Source: Niastella populi
GTDB taxonomy: Bacteria > Bacteroidota > Bacteroidia > Chitinophagales > Chitinophagaceae
Reading direction: 5' to 3'
Length of the DNA: 64,000 nt
NCBI RefSeq assembly: GCF_002078015.1
Contig: NZ_LWBP01000203.1
Location: 21,158-85,157, forward strand
How positions within the stretch are numbered: position 1 is the first letter of the stretch; the number at the start of each line of letters is the position of its first letter. The notes below the pieces were generated by a model, which ran no database searches, was not told the DNA's origin, and worked only from the letters and a program-made list of their open reading frames with translations. The position numbers and the translations under genes were made by a program. Of the stretch, positions 17,287-26,282 are shown one piece after another.

Positions 17287-20200
17287 ATGCGCAAGTGCTT
17301 ACTTATATCATATGTGCTTATAATGCATCTATTGGTGCATGGCCAGGCTGTTCCTTTTTCTTTCCGCAACCTGAGCATCAATGAAGGGCTTTCTCAAAGC
17401 AGTGTGGTCGATATTGCCACCGATGATGCGGGTTTTCTTTGGCTTGCTACGCAGGACGGCCTCAACCGGTACGATGGGCGCGAACTGGTGATCTTTAAAA
17501 AGAACTTCGACGATATTACCCTTACAACCGGCAGCCGCCTGGGAAAGATCGTGAACGGACTGAATAATTCCCTGTGGCTGATAACCAGTGGCGGCCGCCT
17601 CGAAAAACTTGATCTCTATAATGAAACGTTTACTCCTTTTCGCAGCATCGGCGCCGATAGCATTCAGCTTCCCCCTGTAAGTTGTGTATATCACGATTCA
17701 TCGAACGTGTTATTGATTGCCGTCGAAAACGACAGGTTGTACTGTTACGATCTCAATACCAATAAAGTAAACGGCGCACTGATGCACTCTGTGCAGGGTA
17801 TTTTTAAAGACAGTGATAACCTGTTCTGGTTGCTTACGAAGAGAGGATATGCGACTGTAAGAATGAAGAACGGCCGGTTCGATGTGGGCGCGCCGGAAAA
17901 CGGCGACGTGCATCCGTCAGGGGGCATTGAAACCGGTCTTACAGATGTGTCGTGCAGCACTATCGACGAGGATAAGTCACATACCTTATGGTTGGGTACC
18001 TATGGGAACGGGTTGTATACAAAAAAGAAAGGTGAAAAAAAGTTTGTATCCTTCACCGGCTATAATGAGCAGACGAAGTTACCAGCCAACCTGGTGATTG
18101 AATCGGTAAAGGCCGGCGCGGCAGGCCAGGTTTGGGTGGGTACCTATGGGAACGGGTTGTATGTGATAGATCAGGAAAAAGCAACGATCACGCATTATGT
18201 GGTCAATAAAAAAGATCCGTTCTCACTGAGTTATAATGATGTGTTGTGCATCAGGGAAGATAAACAGGGCGGTATCTGGATAGGGACCGATGGCGGCGGT
18301 GTAAGCCATTACGATAAACGGCTGAACAATTTCGCCATGCTTACCAATAGCAATGTGCCCGATGATATTTCTATTGAACAGGTAAGGGCCATTACCACCG
18401 ACCGGCAGGGCGGTGTTTGGATCGGCACCAGCAGCACCGGGCTAACTTTTGCCAACAGCCGAAACAATTCATTTGAAACCCGGCACTTTCCGCCGGCGCC
18501 GAATGCGCAGGGTAATTACGACCGCGTGGTGTCGCTGTATACCGATACAGAGGGCGATGTATGGGTAGGAACCCAGGGTAATGGATTGCTGGTAATAGAT
18601 GGGGTTACCAAAAAAGTAAAGACCCGGTTCTACCCTGATGGCGATAAGAGGCGCTTTATTCCCGATCATACCATCTGGTGTATATTGCCGGCACCAGGCA
18701 ACCAGGTATGGGCCGGTACCCGAAACAGCGGTTTGTGTTTGATTGATAAACAAAATGGACTGGTAAAAATTTATTCAAACTACAGGTCAGGTAACCGCAC
18801 GCTCGAGAACAATGTACGCTCGCTTACCCTCATCGATGATTCCACCCTTTGCATTGGTTTTGAAAAAAAGGGTATTCAGTTCCTGAATATGAATACCGGT
18901 AATTTGTTTGTAAAACCGAACCCGGCGATCGATAGTTTGATCGCAGGCGGAACCATTTTCAAATGCACCTGGTACCGGTATCCCATGTTATGGATAGGGA
19001 CGCTGGGGCGGGGTATGGTTGGCTGTAATATGAATACCGGCGAAACTTATACGATCGATGATCAAAAGGGTTTGCCAAACAATACGGTATATGGCATTCT
19101 GCCCGATGAAAAGAATTATTTGTGGTTAAGCACCAACAGGGGCATCTGCCGTTTTGTTCCGCCTGCTGATCTGAAAACGGTGAACCGGTCGAATTTTACG
19201 GTTTTTCTTGCGCAGGATGGTTTGCAAAGTAATGAGTTCAATACCGGCGCTTATCATAAAGCAGCCGATGGCAGGTTAATGTTTGGTGGTATTAACGGGC
19301 TTACCATTTTTCACCCCGAACAAATAGTACTTTCGAATTTATCTGCCCGGGTGGTAATTACCCAGGCCATGGTGAATAACCAGCCGCTGGTGAGCGATAC
19401 CGGTATGGCCTATAAAAAGGTCCTGCATTTGCCATTTAGCCAAAACGCGGTTTCCTTTAATTTCTCGGCGCTTGATTTTGTGGCCCCGCGCCGTTTCAAC
19501 TATTACTACCAGTTAGCGGGTTACGATACCAAATGGATCGATGCCGGCAACAGAAACTATGTGGCCTACACCAACCTGCCGCCGGGCCGCTATGTGTTTA
19601 AAGTAAAGGCGGCCCTTCAATTGCCTGATAACAGCCCGGTCACCGAACTGGTGATCATTATCAATCCGCCATTCTGGCGAACGGCCTGGTTCCTTGTTTT
19701 ATGCGTACTGGCGCTTGCCGGTATCCTGTATGCCATTTACCGGTACCGGATAAACCAGTTATTGAGCCTGCAAAAAGTACGTAACAGAATAGCGACCGAT
19801 CTGCACGATGATATTGGCACCACGCTTACCAACATCAGTATCCTTTCCGAGTTAAGTAAAAAGAAATTATTACAAAAAGAAGAGGCCGGCACTTTTCTCG
19901 ATCGTATTGCAGAGGAGGTGCATAACTCAAGCCAGGCCCTCGATGATATTGTGTGGAGTATCAATACGAGAAACGATACGCTGGAGCAAACCGTGGCGCG
20001 CATGCGCCGGTATGCAGCCGAAGTGTTCGATGCCGCCAATATTGTTTATTCGTTACAGCTCGAAGAGCAGTTTGAAAAGTACAAGCTGAACATGGAACAG
20101 CGGCGGGATTGTTTTCTGATCTTTAAGGAAGCCATCAATAATATTTACAAACATGCCAATGCCAAACGGGTTGAAATAAAAGTATGGATAGAGAAAGGGC

Positions 20201-20373
20201 ATTTGTATATGAACATTTGTGATGATGGAAAAGGTTTTGATACAACCACCATTACGCATCGCAACGGCATCAGGAACATCAATAACCGCATCGAAAAATG
20301 GAACGGGAGCATCACTATGAGTTCGGTAAAAGGCGAGGGAACGGTGACGAAGGTCAGTTTTCCGCTGACGTAA
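17287..20373 (+). CDS. Two-component sensor kinase with two-propeller periplasmic sensor (Reg_prop/Y_Y_Y)
   Basis: 1028 aa from ATG 17287 (MRKCLLISYV, signal peptide to about residue 19). Residues 30-720 hold Reg_prop repeats of the type WLATQDGLNRYDG, WLGTYGNGLY, WIGTDGGGVSHYD and WAGTRNSGLCLID, expected to fold into two seven-bladed propellers. A Y_Y_Y domain follows (about 738-778), then one membrane helix (about 801-823), a HisKA_3 domain with DLHDDIG (His840) and an HATPase domain with KEAINNIYKHAN and DDGKGFD. Unlike hybrid HTCS proteins it stops there; its regulator is the separate gene at 20494. The ligand is unknown. Confidence 0.9.
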   Translation: MRKCLLISYVLIMHLLVHGQAVPFSFRNLSINEGLSQSSVVDIATDDAGFLWLATQDGLNRYDGRELVIFKKNFDDITLTTGSRLGKIVNGLNNSLWLITSGGRLEKLDLYNETFTPFRSIGADSIQLPPVSCVYHDSSNVLLIAVENDRLYCYDLNTNKVNGALMHSVQGIFKDSDNLFWLLTKRGYATVRMKNGRFDVGAPENGDVHPSGGIETGLTDVSCSTIDEDKSHTLWLGTYGNGLYTKKKGEKKFVSFTGYNEQTKLPANLVIESVKAGAAGQVWVGTYGNGLYVIDQEKATITHYVVNKKDPFSLSYNDVLCIREDKQGGIWIGTDGGGVSHYDKRLNNFAMLTNSNVPDDISIEQVRAITTDRQGGVWIGTSSTGLTFANSRNNSFETRHFPPAPNAQGNYDRVVSLYTDTEGDVWVGTQGNGLLVIDGVTKKVKTRFYPDGDKRRFIPDHTIWCILPAPGNQVWAGTRNSGLCLIDKQNGLVKIYSNYRSGNRTLENNVRSLTLIDDSTLCIGFEKKGIQFLNMNTGNLFVKPNPAIDSLIAGGTIFKCTWYRYPMLWIGTLGRGMVGCNMNTGETYTIDDQKGLPNNTVYGILPDEKNYLWLSTNRGICRFVPPADLKTVNRSNFTVFLAQDGLQSNEFNTGAYHKAADGRLMFGGINGLTIFHPEQIVLSNLSARVVITQAMVNNQPLVSDTGMAYKKVLHLPFSQNAVSFNFSALDFVAPRRFNYYYQLAGYDTKWIDAGNRNYVAYTNLPPGRYVFKVKAALQLPDNSPVTELVIIINPPFWRTAWFLVLCVLALAGILYAIYRYRINQLLSLQKVRNRIATDLHDDIGTTLTNISILSELSKKKLLQKEEAGTFLDRIAEEVHNSSQALDDIVWSINTRNDTLEQTVARMRRYAAEVFDAANIVYSLQLEEQFEKYKLNMEQRRDCFLIFKEAINNIYKHANAKRVEIKVWIEKGHLYMNICDDGKGFDTTTITHRNGIRNINNRIEKWNGSITMSSVKGEGTVTKVSFPLT

Positions 20374-20374
20374 G

Positions 20375-20423
20375 AAGTGTGCCACACTTTCCTGGCGTCG
20401 CTGAAAGCAAGTGTGGCACACTT
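20375..20423. repeat. Perfect inverted repeat of palindrome AAGTGTGCCACACTT (family P)
   Basis: Arms 20375-20389 and 20409-20423 are exact complements (15 bp) with a 19-nt loop. Each arm is itself a palindrome around one base. It sits between the kinase stop codon and the regulator gene. A degenerate copy is at 319-349. It could be an operator or an operon-internal hairpin. Confidence 0.85.
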
Positions 20424-20493
20424 AAGTGACACCGGCCCTCCTTACCCCAAATGAGCGATATAACTTAGTGGAAGAACATAATTACATTTGTAT

Positions 20494-21120
20494 ATGCCAA
20501 TAAAAATCGTTTTGTTCGAAGATAATGACCGCTTGCGTGAGTCGCTGGCCTATTTGCTGAAAATGAACGGGTACGAGGTGGTGGGGGATTACAACCAGTG
20601 TTCCGATGCGGCGAACATAGCCCGGGTATACGTGCCCGATGTGGTGCTGATGGATATAGACATGCCCGGCGATAATGGCATAAAAGGGGTGCGTTGGATC
20701 AAAGAGGCGCGTCCGCAAACCTCGGTGATCATGTACACCGTGTTTGAAGATGATGAGAAATTATTTGAATGCCTTTGCGCCGGTGCAAATGGTTATCTGT
20801 TGAAGAAAACCCCGCCGGCGAAACTGTTCGATGCCATACAGGAAGTGCTGGAAGGCGGCGCCCCCATGAGCCCGGTGATTGCCCGCAAGGTGCTGAACAC
20901 CTTCCAGGTAAAGGAAACCTCCAATAAGTATAATTTATCGCCCCGCGAAATAGAAGTGCTCCAATGGCTTATTAAGGGCTATAGCATTAAGATCATAGCG
21001 GCGGAAATGAAGCTTGCGTTCGATACCGTGCGTTCACACCTGAAAAACATCTATCAGAAATTACATGTGAACTGTGGCAAGGAGGCTATTGCGAAAGCGT
21101 TGAGTGAGCGGATTGTTTAA
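20494..21120 (+). CDS. NarL/LuxR-family response regulator
   Basis: 208 aa. The ATG at 20494 (MPIKIVLFEDND) is preferred over TTG two codons upstream. The receiver domain (1-120) has the acidic pair ED near residue 9, the phospho-acceptor Asp in VLMDIDMPG near residue 53, and a conserved Lys in LLKKTPP. The C-terminal LuxR-type helix-turn-helix contains LSPREIEVLQWLIKGYS and FDTVRSHLKNIYQKL. It is the obvious partner of the HisKA_3 kinase gene 120 bp upstream and should bind DNA as a dimer. A TACATTTG at 20483-20490 fits a -7 box but lies 3 nt from the ATG. Targets are unknown. Confidence 0.93.
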   Translation: MPIKIVLFEDNDRLRESLAYLLKMNGYEVVGDYNQCSDAANIARVYVPDVVLMDIDMPGDNGIKGVRWIKEARPQTSVIMYTVFEDDEKLFECLCAGANGYLLKKTPPAKLFDAIQEVLEGGAPMSPVIARKVLNTFQVKETSNKYNLSPREIEVLQWLIKGYSIKIIAAEMKLAFDTVRSHLKNIYQKLHVNCGKEAIAKALSERIV

Positions 21121-21252
21121 ACAATAGACAATAGACAATAAGCAATAGGCAAAAATTGCCAGACAAGCTTTTACATAAAAAAAGGCCCCTGTTTAAAACA
21201 GCGGCCTTTGTATTTTTGCCAATTGTCAATTGCTTATTGCCAATTGATTATA
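21121..21252. repeat. Heptamer arms, family I (ACAATAG), around a bidirectional terminator
   Basis: The left arm 21121-21150 reads ACAATAG-ACAATAG-ACAATAA-GCAATAG. The right arm 21219-21250 reads CAATTGT-CAATTGC-TTATTGC-CAATTGA, roughly the complement. A terminator lies between them. The array starts immediately after the TAA of the regulator gene and ends at the stop of sucB. Confidence 0.8.
21181..21209. terminator. Bidirectional terminator between response regulator and sucB
   Basis: The stem AAAGGCC-CTGTTT / AAACAG-GGCCTTT has one C-C mismatch and a T/A-rich flank on both strands. It lies between two convergent genes. Confidence 0.85.
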
Positions 21253-22489
21253 ATTCCAGCAACGCTTTCACCGGATCTCTTCCGAACAACAACAGCTCGG
21301 GGTTCTCCAGTAATTCTTTCACGCGTACGAGGAAACTTACCGATTCTCGGCCATCGATGATACGGTGATCGTAGCTTAATGCCAGGTACATCATTGGTTT
21401 TATAACTACCTGTCCGTTGATGGCCATGGGGCGTTCCTGAATTTTGTGCATACCGAGGATGGCGCTTTGTGGCAGGTTGATGATCGGCGTGCTCATCAGT
21501 GAACCAAACACACCGCCATTGGTGATGGTGAAGGTGCCACCGGTGAGCTCATCCATCGATAATTTGTTATCTCTTGCTTTGCCGGCCAGCTCTATCACTT
21601 TCTTTTCAATATCGGCCATGCTCAGGCTTTCTACATTGCGAATAACCGGAACGGTTAAACCGCGTGGGGTAGAAACGGCAACGGAGATATCGATATAATC
21701 ATGATATACCAGCTGGTCGCCATCGATATTCGCATTAACCGCAGGCCATTCATGTAAGGCGATGGCGCAGGCTTTGGCGAAAAAGCTCATGAAACCGAGG
21801 TTCACACCATGCGATTCCTTGAACTTGTCTTTATGTTGTTTGCGAATATCCATAATGCGCGTCATATCAACCTCGTTAAAGGTAGTGAGCATCGCAGTGG
21901 TGTTCTTGCTTTCTACCAGTCGGCGGCTGATGGTTTTGCGCAGCTGGCTCATTTTCTCCCTTCTTTCTTCACGGCTGAACAGTGGTTTGCCGCCGGTTAC
22001 TTTGCCGGGGTTCGATAAGGCCGCCAGTACATCGCTTTTTATGATCTTGCTGTTCACCCCGCTGGGAGTAACTGATTTGGGGTCTACTTTTTTATCGGCG
22101 ATGATCGCTGCTGCAACGGGTGTGGCTTTAATATCGTTCGATACAGCTGTTACAGGAGCTTGCGAAGTTTGTGCGGGAGCGGTTTCTTTTTTCGGTTCCG
22201 CTTTTTCTTCTTTCTCCGGCGTTCCGTTGGAGCCTGCTGCTTTTTCGGGTTTGGCTGCTGTTTCATCAATAGAAGCCAGTGTGTCGCCAATGTTGAGGAT
22301 ATCACCTTCCTTGGCTGATTGTTGCAGGATGCCTGCCTTTTCGGCGTTTACTTCAAAAGTGGCTTTTTCGCTTTCCAGTTCAGCGATCACTTCATCACGT
22401 TCTACATAATCTCCGCTGTTCTTTACCCATTTTAATAAAGTAACCTCGCTTATGGATTCTCCAACTGTCGGAACTTTTATATCTATCAT
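21248..22489 (-). CDS. sucB: Dihydrolipoyllysine-residue succinyltransferase (E2 of 2-oxoglutarate dehydrogenase)
   Basis: 413 aa. An N-terminal lipoyl domain (1-75) contains [11 protein letters not shown] with the lipoylated Lys. It is followed by an Ala/Pro/Lys/Glu-rich linker and a peripheral subunit-binding segment ([17 protein letters not shown]). The catalytic domain from about residue 180 ends in [19 protein letters not shown] with the active-site His and Asp. It transfers the succinyl group to CoA in the TCA cycle. It follows sucA on the same strand after a 213-bp gap filled with repeat arrays E and B. The E3 gene is not in the window. Confidence 0.95.
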   Translation of the reverse strand: MIDIKVPTVGESISEVTLLKWVKNSGDYVERDEVIAELESEKATFEVNAEKAGILQQSAKEGDILNIGDTLASIDETAAKPEKAAGSNGTPEKEEKAEPKKETAPAQTSQAPVTAVSNDIKATPVAAAIIADKKVDPKSVTPSGVNSKIIKSDVLAALSNPGKVTGGKPLFSREERREKMSQLRKTISRRLVESKNTTAMLTTFNEVDMTRIMDIRKQHKDKFKESHGVNLGFMSFFAKACAIALHEWPAVNANIDGDQLVYHDYIDISVAVSTPRGLTVPVIRNVESLSMADIEKKVIELAGKARDNKLSMDELTGGTFTITNGGVFGSLMSTPIINLPQSAILGMHKIQERPMAINGQVVIKPMMYLALSYDHRIIDGRESVSFLVRVKELLENPELLLFGRDPVKALLEL

Positions 22490-22510
22490 AAAAAACGTTT
22501 CTTATTTAAC

Positions 22511-22658
22511 GTGAATGGTGAATGGGCAATGGTCAATCGTCAATGGTGAATGGTCAATGGTGAAATTTTGGAATTTTGCGATTTAGAGATTTAAGATTTG
22601 TAATAAAGTTTGCACCTAAGTAAATCTCAAAATCTATAAATCTCAAAATCAGAAATTA
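22511..22658. repeat. Heptamer array E plus inverted 8-mer arms of family B inside the sucA-sucB gap
   Basis: 22511-22563 reads GTGAATG-GTGAATG-GGCAATG-GTCAATC-GTCAATG in 7-bp steps. 22562-22600 (GAATTTTG, CGATTTAG, AGATTTAA) and 22620-22658 (TAAATCTC, AAAATCTA, TAAATCTC, AAAATCAG) are inverted 8-mer arms. Family B recurs at 44101-44252 and 57629-57750. Confidence 0.85.
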
Positions 22659-22702
22659 GATCTCGCTTCCTGTTTCGCACCCCGATCATCCACATTCAAT
22701 CA

Positions 22703-25459
22703 TCAGATTGAAAAAGCCGTATCTATAATTTCTGCCTGTTCCTGTGCATGTACTTTGGCGTAACCGGTAGCGGTGGCAGCGCTTGGCTGACGGCTGATAA
22801 CGCCATAGTTGATGCTCTTCAGGTTCATTTGGAGGAAAGAGGCGGCGCCCATGTTCAGCGGCTCTTCCTGTACCCAGAACCAGGTGGCTTTGCTGTATTT
22901 GCGATACAGTTCTTCCAGTTGTTTAACAGGTAAAGGATATAACTGTTCGAGCCGTATAATGGCGGTATCTTTCTTATTCTCTTTTTGCTGGCGTTCTGCG
23001 AGGTCGAAGTACACTTTACCGCTGCAGAACAATACTTTACGTACACGTGAAGCATCATCTGCATATGTATCGTCGATCACTTCTTTAAAGCCGCCGTTCA
23101 CGAATTCCTGTGTTGGTGAGTAAGTTCCCACGTGGCGCAGGTTGGCTTTGGGTGCGAAGTTGATCAGCGGTTTGCGGAAAGGCCATGCGAGCTGACGGCG
23201 CAGGGCGTGGAAGAAGTTGGCGGCCGTGGTGATATTGGTGATCACCATATTGTTCTCTGCGCACATTTGTAAGAAGCGTTCCATACGGGCGCTGCTATGT
23301 TCGGGTCCCTGCCCTTCATAACCGTGCGGTAACAACATGGTTACGCCGTTCATGCGCTGCCATTTTTGTTCGCCGGCCGAAATGAACTGGTCGATCATGG
23401 TTTGAGCGCCGTTACAGAAGTCGCCAAACTGGGCTTCCCATAATACCAGGGCATCGGGGTTAGCCATTGCATAACCGTATTCAAAGCCCAGTACACCGTA
23501 TTCGCTGAGCAGTGAGTTGTAGATCCTGAACTTACCGCTTGCATCGGGGATCTGGCTCAGCCTGCTGTATGCTTTGTCGTTGTTCTCATCGCGCAAAACA
23601 GCATGGCGGTGCGAGAAGGTGCCGCGGCGAACGTCCTGTCCGCTCATACGCACATCTTTTCCGTCGAGCAACAGGCTGCCGTAAGCCAGCAGTTCACCGG
23701 TTGCCCAGTCAATTTTACCTTCTTCGTTATAGAGTTTTACTTTATCGTTGATGATCTTTTCTACCTTTTTCAATGGTTTGAAATCGGCGGGCCATTTCAT
23801 GAGGGCTTCGAACACTTTTTTGAAATCGCCTTCGCTTACTGCTGTGGCAGGTGATCTGTCGAAGTCTTCGTCGGTAGCCTGGCGCAGGTTCTTCCAGGCA
23901 ATTTCAGGCTGCTGGTAATGGTAGGGCAGTGGTTTCTGCTTCACATCATCGAGGCGTTCCTGAAGGTCGGCCCAGAATTTCTTTTCCATTTCCTTTGCCA
24001 GGTCCTTTGCATCCGATTCCCCGTTCTCCAGCAAATAGTTGGTATACACTTCACGCGGGTTAGCGTGTTTTTCGATCAGTGCGTACAGTTGGGGCTGGGT
24101 GAATTTCGGATCGTCGCCTTCGTTATGGCCGTGTTTGCGGTAACAAACCATATCGATGAACACATCTGAATTGAACTCCTGACGGTAGCGGGTGGCTATT
24201 TCAACACATTTAACTACCGCTTCGGCATCGTCGCCGTTTACGTGCAGCACAGGCGCCTGGATCATGGATGCCAGGGATGTACAGTAATCGGAGCTGCGGG
24301 CGTCTTCGAAATCGGTAGTGAAACCGATCTGGTTGTTGATCACGAAGTGAATGGTACCGCCGGTATAGTAACCATCGAGGTCGCTCATTTGCAGTACTTC
24401 GTATACAACGCCCTGTCCGGCCACAGAAGCGTCGCCGTGAATGAGGATGGGCAATATTTTATCGAAATCGCTATTGTACAGTACGTCGGCTTTTGCGCGG
24501 GCAAAACCAACCACAACCGGGTCAACCGCTTCGAGGTGCGAAGGGTTGGGCAACAGTTTCAGGTGAATGGTTTTGTTATCGGCTGTTTGCACTTCACTGC
24601 CGTAGCCTTTGTGGTATTTTACGTCGCCGCTGCCCATGGTTTGGTCGGGCGTTGCAGTGCCTTCGAATTCAGTGAAGATCTGCTCATAGGTTTTACCCAT
24701 GACGTTGGCCAGCACGTTCAGGCGGCCGCGGTGCGCCATACCTATCACTACTTCCTGCACGTCGTTATTGGCGGCGGTGGTAATGATCTCGTCGAGGGCG
24801 GCAATAGTGGTTTCTCCGCCTTCGAGGGAGAAACGTTTTTGACCGATATACTTGGTATGGAGGAACTTTTCGAAGATCACGCCCTGGTTGAGTTTTTCCA
24901 GGATGCGTTTTTTCTTGTTGATGGCTAACGGCCTGGTGAAGTTGCGTTCCATTTCGTTGGTGAGCCAGTCAACCCTTTTTTGATCGCTGATGTATTTGAA
25001 TTCGATACCAACGTGCGCAGCGTAGGTTTTTTGCAGGTGATCGAGAATTTTGCGCAGGGTAGTGGTACCCAGCCCGATCATATTACCGGCATGGTAAGTT
25101 TTGTCGAGATCAGCCTCGGTAAAACCAAAGAACCCAAGATCGAGATTGGCGCCACGGTCTTTACGCTGGCGGATGGGGTTGGTTTTAGCGATCAGATGGC
25201 CTTTGTTGCGGTAACCCAAAATAAGCCGGTAGGCGCCCACTTCTTTTTTCCAGTCGAAACTTTCAGCGGGTGCACCGGCTGTTTCACTGTTTGCTGCGGT
25301 ACCGTTTGTCCCATTTATGCCTTGTCCCACGGCAAAGTCAAATCCTTCAAAAAATTTTTTAAGGTCGGGATCAACACTGTTTGGGTCTTGTAAGAAATCC
25401 TGATACAGGTTTTCAATAAAGGCCGGGTGGGAATTGGTGATATACGAAAAATCCTTCAT
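22703..25459 (-). CDS. sucA: 2-oxoglutarate dehydrogenase E1 component
   Basis: 918 aa. This thiamine-diphosphate enzyme decarboxylates 2-oxoglutarate and passes the succinyl unit to the lipoyl group of SucB. The N-terminus FIENLYQDFLQDPNSVDP is the typical E2-docking region. Other marks are GMAHRGRLNVLANVMGK, SGDVKYHKGYGSE, GDASVAGQGVVYEVLQMS, VYRKHGHNEGDDP-like sequence and LLPHGYEGQGPEHSSAR. The length agrees with the family (900-940 aa). It is the first gene of the sucAB unit; its 312-bp upstream gap (25460-25771), shared with divergent rpsT, shows no recognisable feature on the sucA side. Confidence 0.97.
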   Translation of the reverse strand: MKDFSYITNSHPAFIENLYQDFLQDPNSVDPDLKKFFEGFDFAVGQGINGTNGTAANSETAGAPAESFDWKKEVGAYRLILGYRNKGHLIAKTNPIRQRKDRGANLDLGFFGFTEADLDKTYHAGNMIGLGTTTLRKILDHLQKTYAAHVGIEFKYISDQKRVDWLTNEMERNFTRPLAINKKKRILEKLNQGVIFEKFLHTKYIGQKRFSLEGGETTIAALDEIITTAANNDVQEVVIGMAHRGRLNVLANVMGKTYEQIFTEFEGTATPDQTMGSGDVKYHKGYGSEVQTADNKTIHLKLLPNPSHLEAVDPVVVGFARAKADVLYNSDFDKILPILIHGDASVAGQGVVYEVLQMSDLDGYYTGGTIHFVINNQIGFTTDFEDARSSDYCTSLASMIQAPVLHVNGDDAEAVVKCVEIATRYRQEFNSDVFIDMVCYRKHGHNEGDDPKFTQPQLYALIEKHANPREVYTNYLLENGESDAKDLAKEMEKKFWADLQERLDDVKQKPLPYHYQQPEIAWKNLRQATDEDFDRSPATAVSEGDFKKVFEALMKWPADFKPLKKVEKIINDKVKLYNEEGKIDWATGELLAYGSLLLDGKDVRMSGQDVRRGTFSHRHAVLRDENNDKAYSRLSQIPDASGKFRIYNSLLSEYGVLGFEYGYAMANPDALVLWEAQFGDFCNGAQTMIDQFISAGEQKWQRMNGVTMLLPHGYEGQGPEHSSARMERFLQMCAENNMVITNITTAANFFHALRRQLAWPFRKPLINFAPKANLRHVGTYSPTQEFVNGGFKEVIDDTYADDASRVRKVLFCSGKVYFDLAERQQKENKKDTAIIRLEQLYPLPVKQLEELYRKYSKATWFWVQEEPLNMGAASFLQMNLKSINYGVISRQPSAATATGYAKVHAQEQAEIIDTAFSI

Positions 25460-25700
25460 GAGGATGCAATTGAAACTTAAAGTGTATTGAGTTATTTAAA
25501 ATCGGGGTACAAATATCGGTCAAAAAAGGTAGGAATGAAAGCCAAATTACTTCATTTTGTGTTTTTTGAGCTCATTTATGCCGGGGGGCGGCTAAAACCT
25601 GCAAGGGGCGTGCATTCTATGGTAAATTGGTGGAAAAAAGAAAGGTTAATTGATTGTTTTTCATACCTTGCCGAACCGGAATAAGATTTTTCGGGTTTTA

Positions 25701-25754
25701 TTTTTCATTTTATGATGCAAATCCCTACCTTTGCATCCCCGAAAATTATTCGGG
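25701..25754 (+). promoter_or_regulatory. rpsT promoter and leader hairpin
   Basis: The -7 box TACCTTTG (25726-25733) follows a T-rich -33 region (25701-25705). The predicted transcript starts at about 25738, exactly where a hairpin CCCGAA/TTCGGG (25738-25743, 25749-25754) begins. AGGAA at 25763-25767 could act as a Shine-Dalgarno sequence, which is unusual here. Confidence 0.6.
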
Positions 25755-25771
25755 TCTAAACTAGGAACGAA

Positions 25772-26029
25772 ATGGCAAATCATAAAGCTACCAAAAAAGA
25801 CGTGCGTCAAGCCGCTAAAAGACGTGAAAGAAATAAGTATTACGGTAAAACCACCCGTAATGCTATTCGTGATCTGAAAGCTATTAAGACTGGCGCTGAA
25901 GCTACGAAAGAGTTTCCTGATGTAGCTTCTATGATCGACAAATTAGCAAAAAGAGGTATTATCCATAAGAACAAAGCCGCTAACCTGAAAAGCAAGCTGG
26001 CTAAGAAGATCAATACCCTGGCGAAATAA
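25772..26029 (+). CDS. rpsT: 30S ribosomal protein S20
   Basis: 85 aa, highly basic, starting MANHKATKKDVRQAAKRRERNKYYGKT as two parts of the normal S20 N-terminus, and ending with a Lys-rich helix. It is a primary-binding 16S rRNA protein that helps assemble the 30S body. Length and composition fit the family. It is a single gene with its own promoter, leader hairpin and strong terminator. S20 is autoregulated in E. coli; whether the leader hairpin here serves that is not known. Confidence 0.97.
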   Translation: MANHKATKKDVRQAAKRRERNKYYGKTTRNAIRDLKAIKTGAEATKEFPDVASMIDKLAKRGIIHKNKAANLKSKLAKKINTLAK

Positions 26030-26088
26030 GTTGAATTGCTATCAAATCATTTGATAGTGCGACTATAAGATTATTTTTTTTGTTTTTT

Positions 26089-26117
26089 CCTCCCGTTTAC
26101 GCGGGAGGTTTTTTTAT
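26089..26117 (+). terminator. Intrinsic terminator of rpsT
   Basis: The stem CCTCCCG/CGGGAGG (26089-26095, 26102-26108) is followed by TTTTTTTATTT. Confidence 0.92.
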
Positions 26118-26123
26118 TTGAAA

Positions 26124-26264
26124 GAAGGCATCAAGGCAACCAGGCATCGAGGGGTTCATTGTCGCCATCAACCTGCCTTTTACTTTCTCATTTCTCATTT
26201 TTCATTTCCTGCCTTTCCCCTTCTACATTCGATATTCAACATTCAATATTCTACATTATTTTTA
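26124..26264. repeat. Arrays of families G and J upstream of the M14 peptidase gene
   Basis: 26124-26152 reads AGGCATCA-AGGCAACC-AGGCATCG in 8-bp steps. 26168-26215 holds TTTCTCA/TTTTTCA words, and 26221-26255 CTTCTACATTCGATATTC then AACATTC-AATATTC in 7-bp steps. The upstream frame of the peptidase is open through this repeat but is not likely translated. Confidence 0.8.
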
Positions 26265-26282
26265 GGCTCCAACAGTCACACT

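Noticed and set aside
21762..22409. 215-codon frame opposite sucB
   Set aside because: It is a shadow of the Ala/Lys/Glu-rich linker of the E2 protein on the other strand.
26118..26282. N-terminal extension of the second M14 peptidase
   Set aside because: The 55 codons are repeat arrays G and J; the signal peptide starts at ATG 26283.
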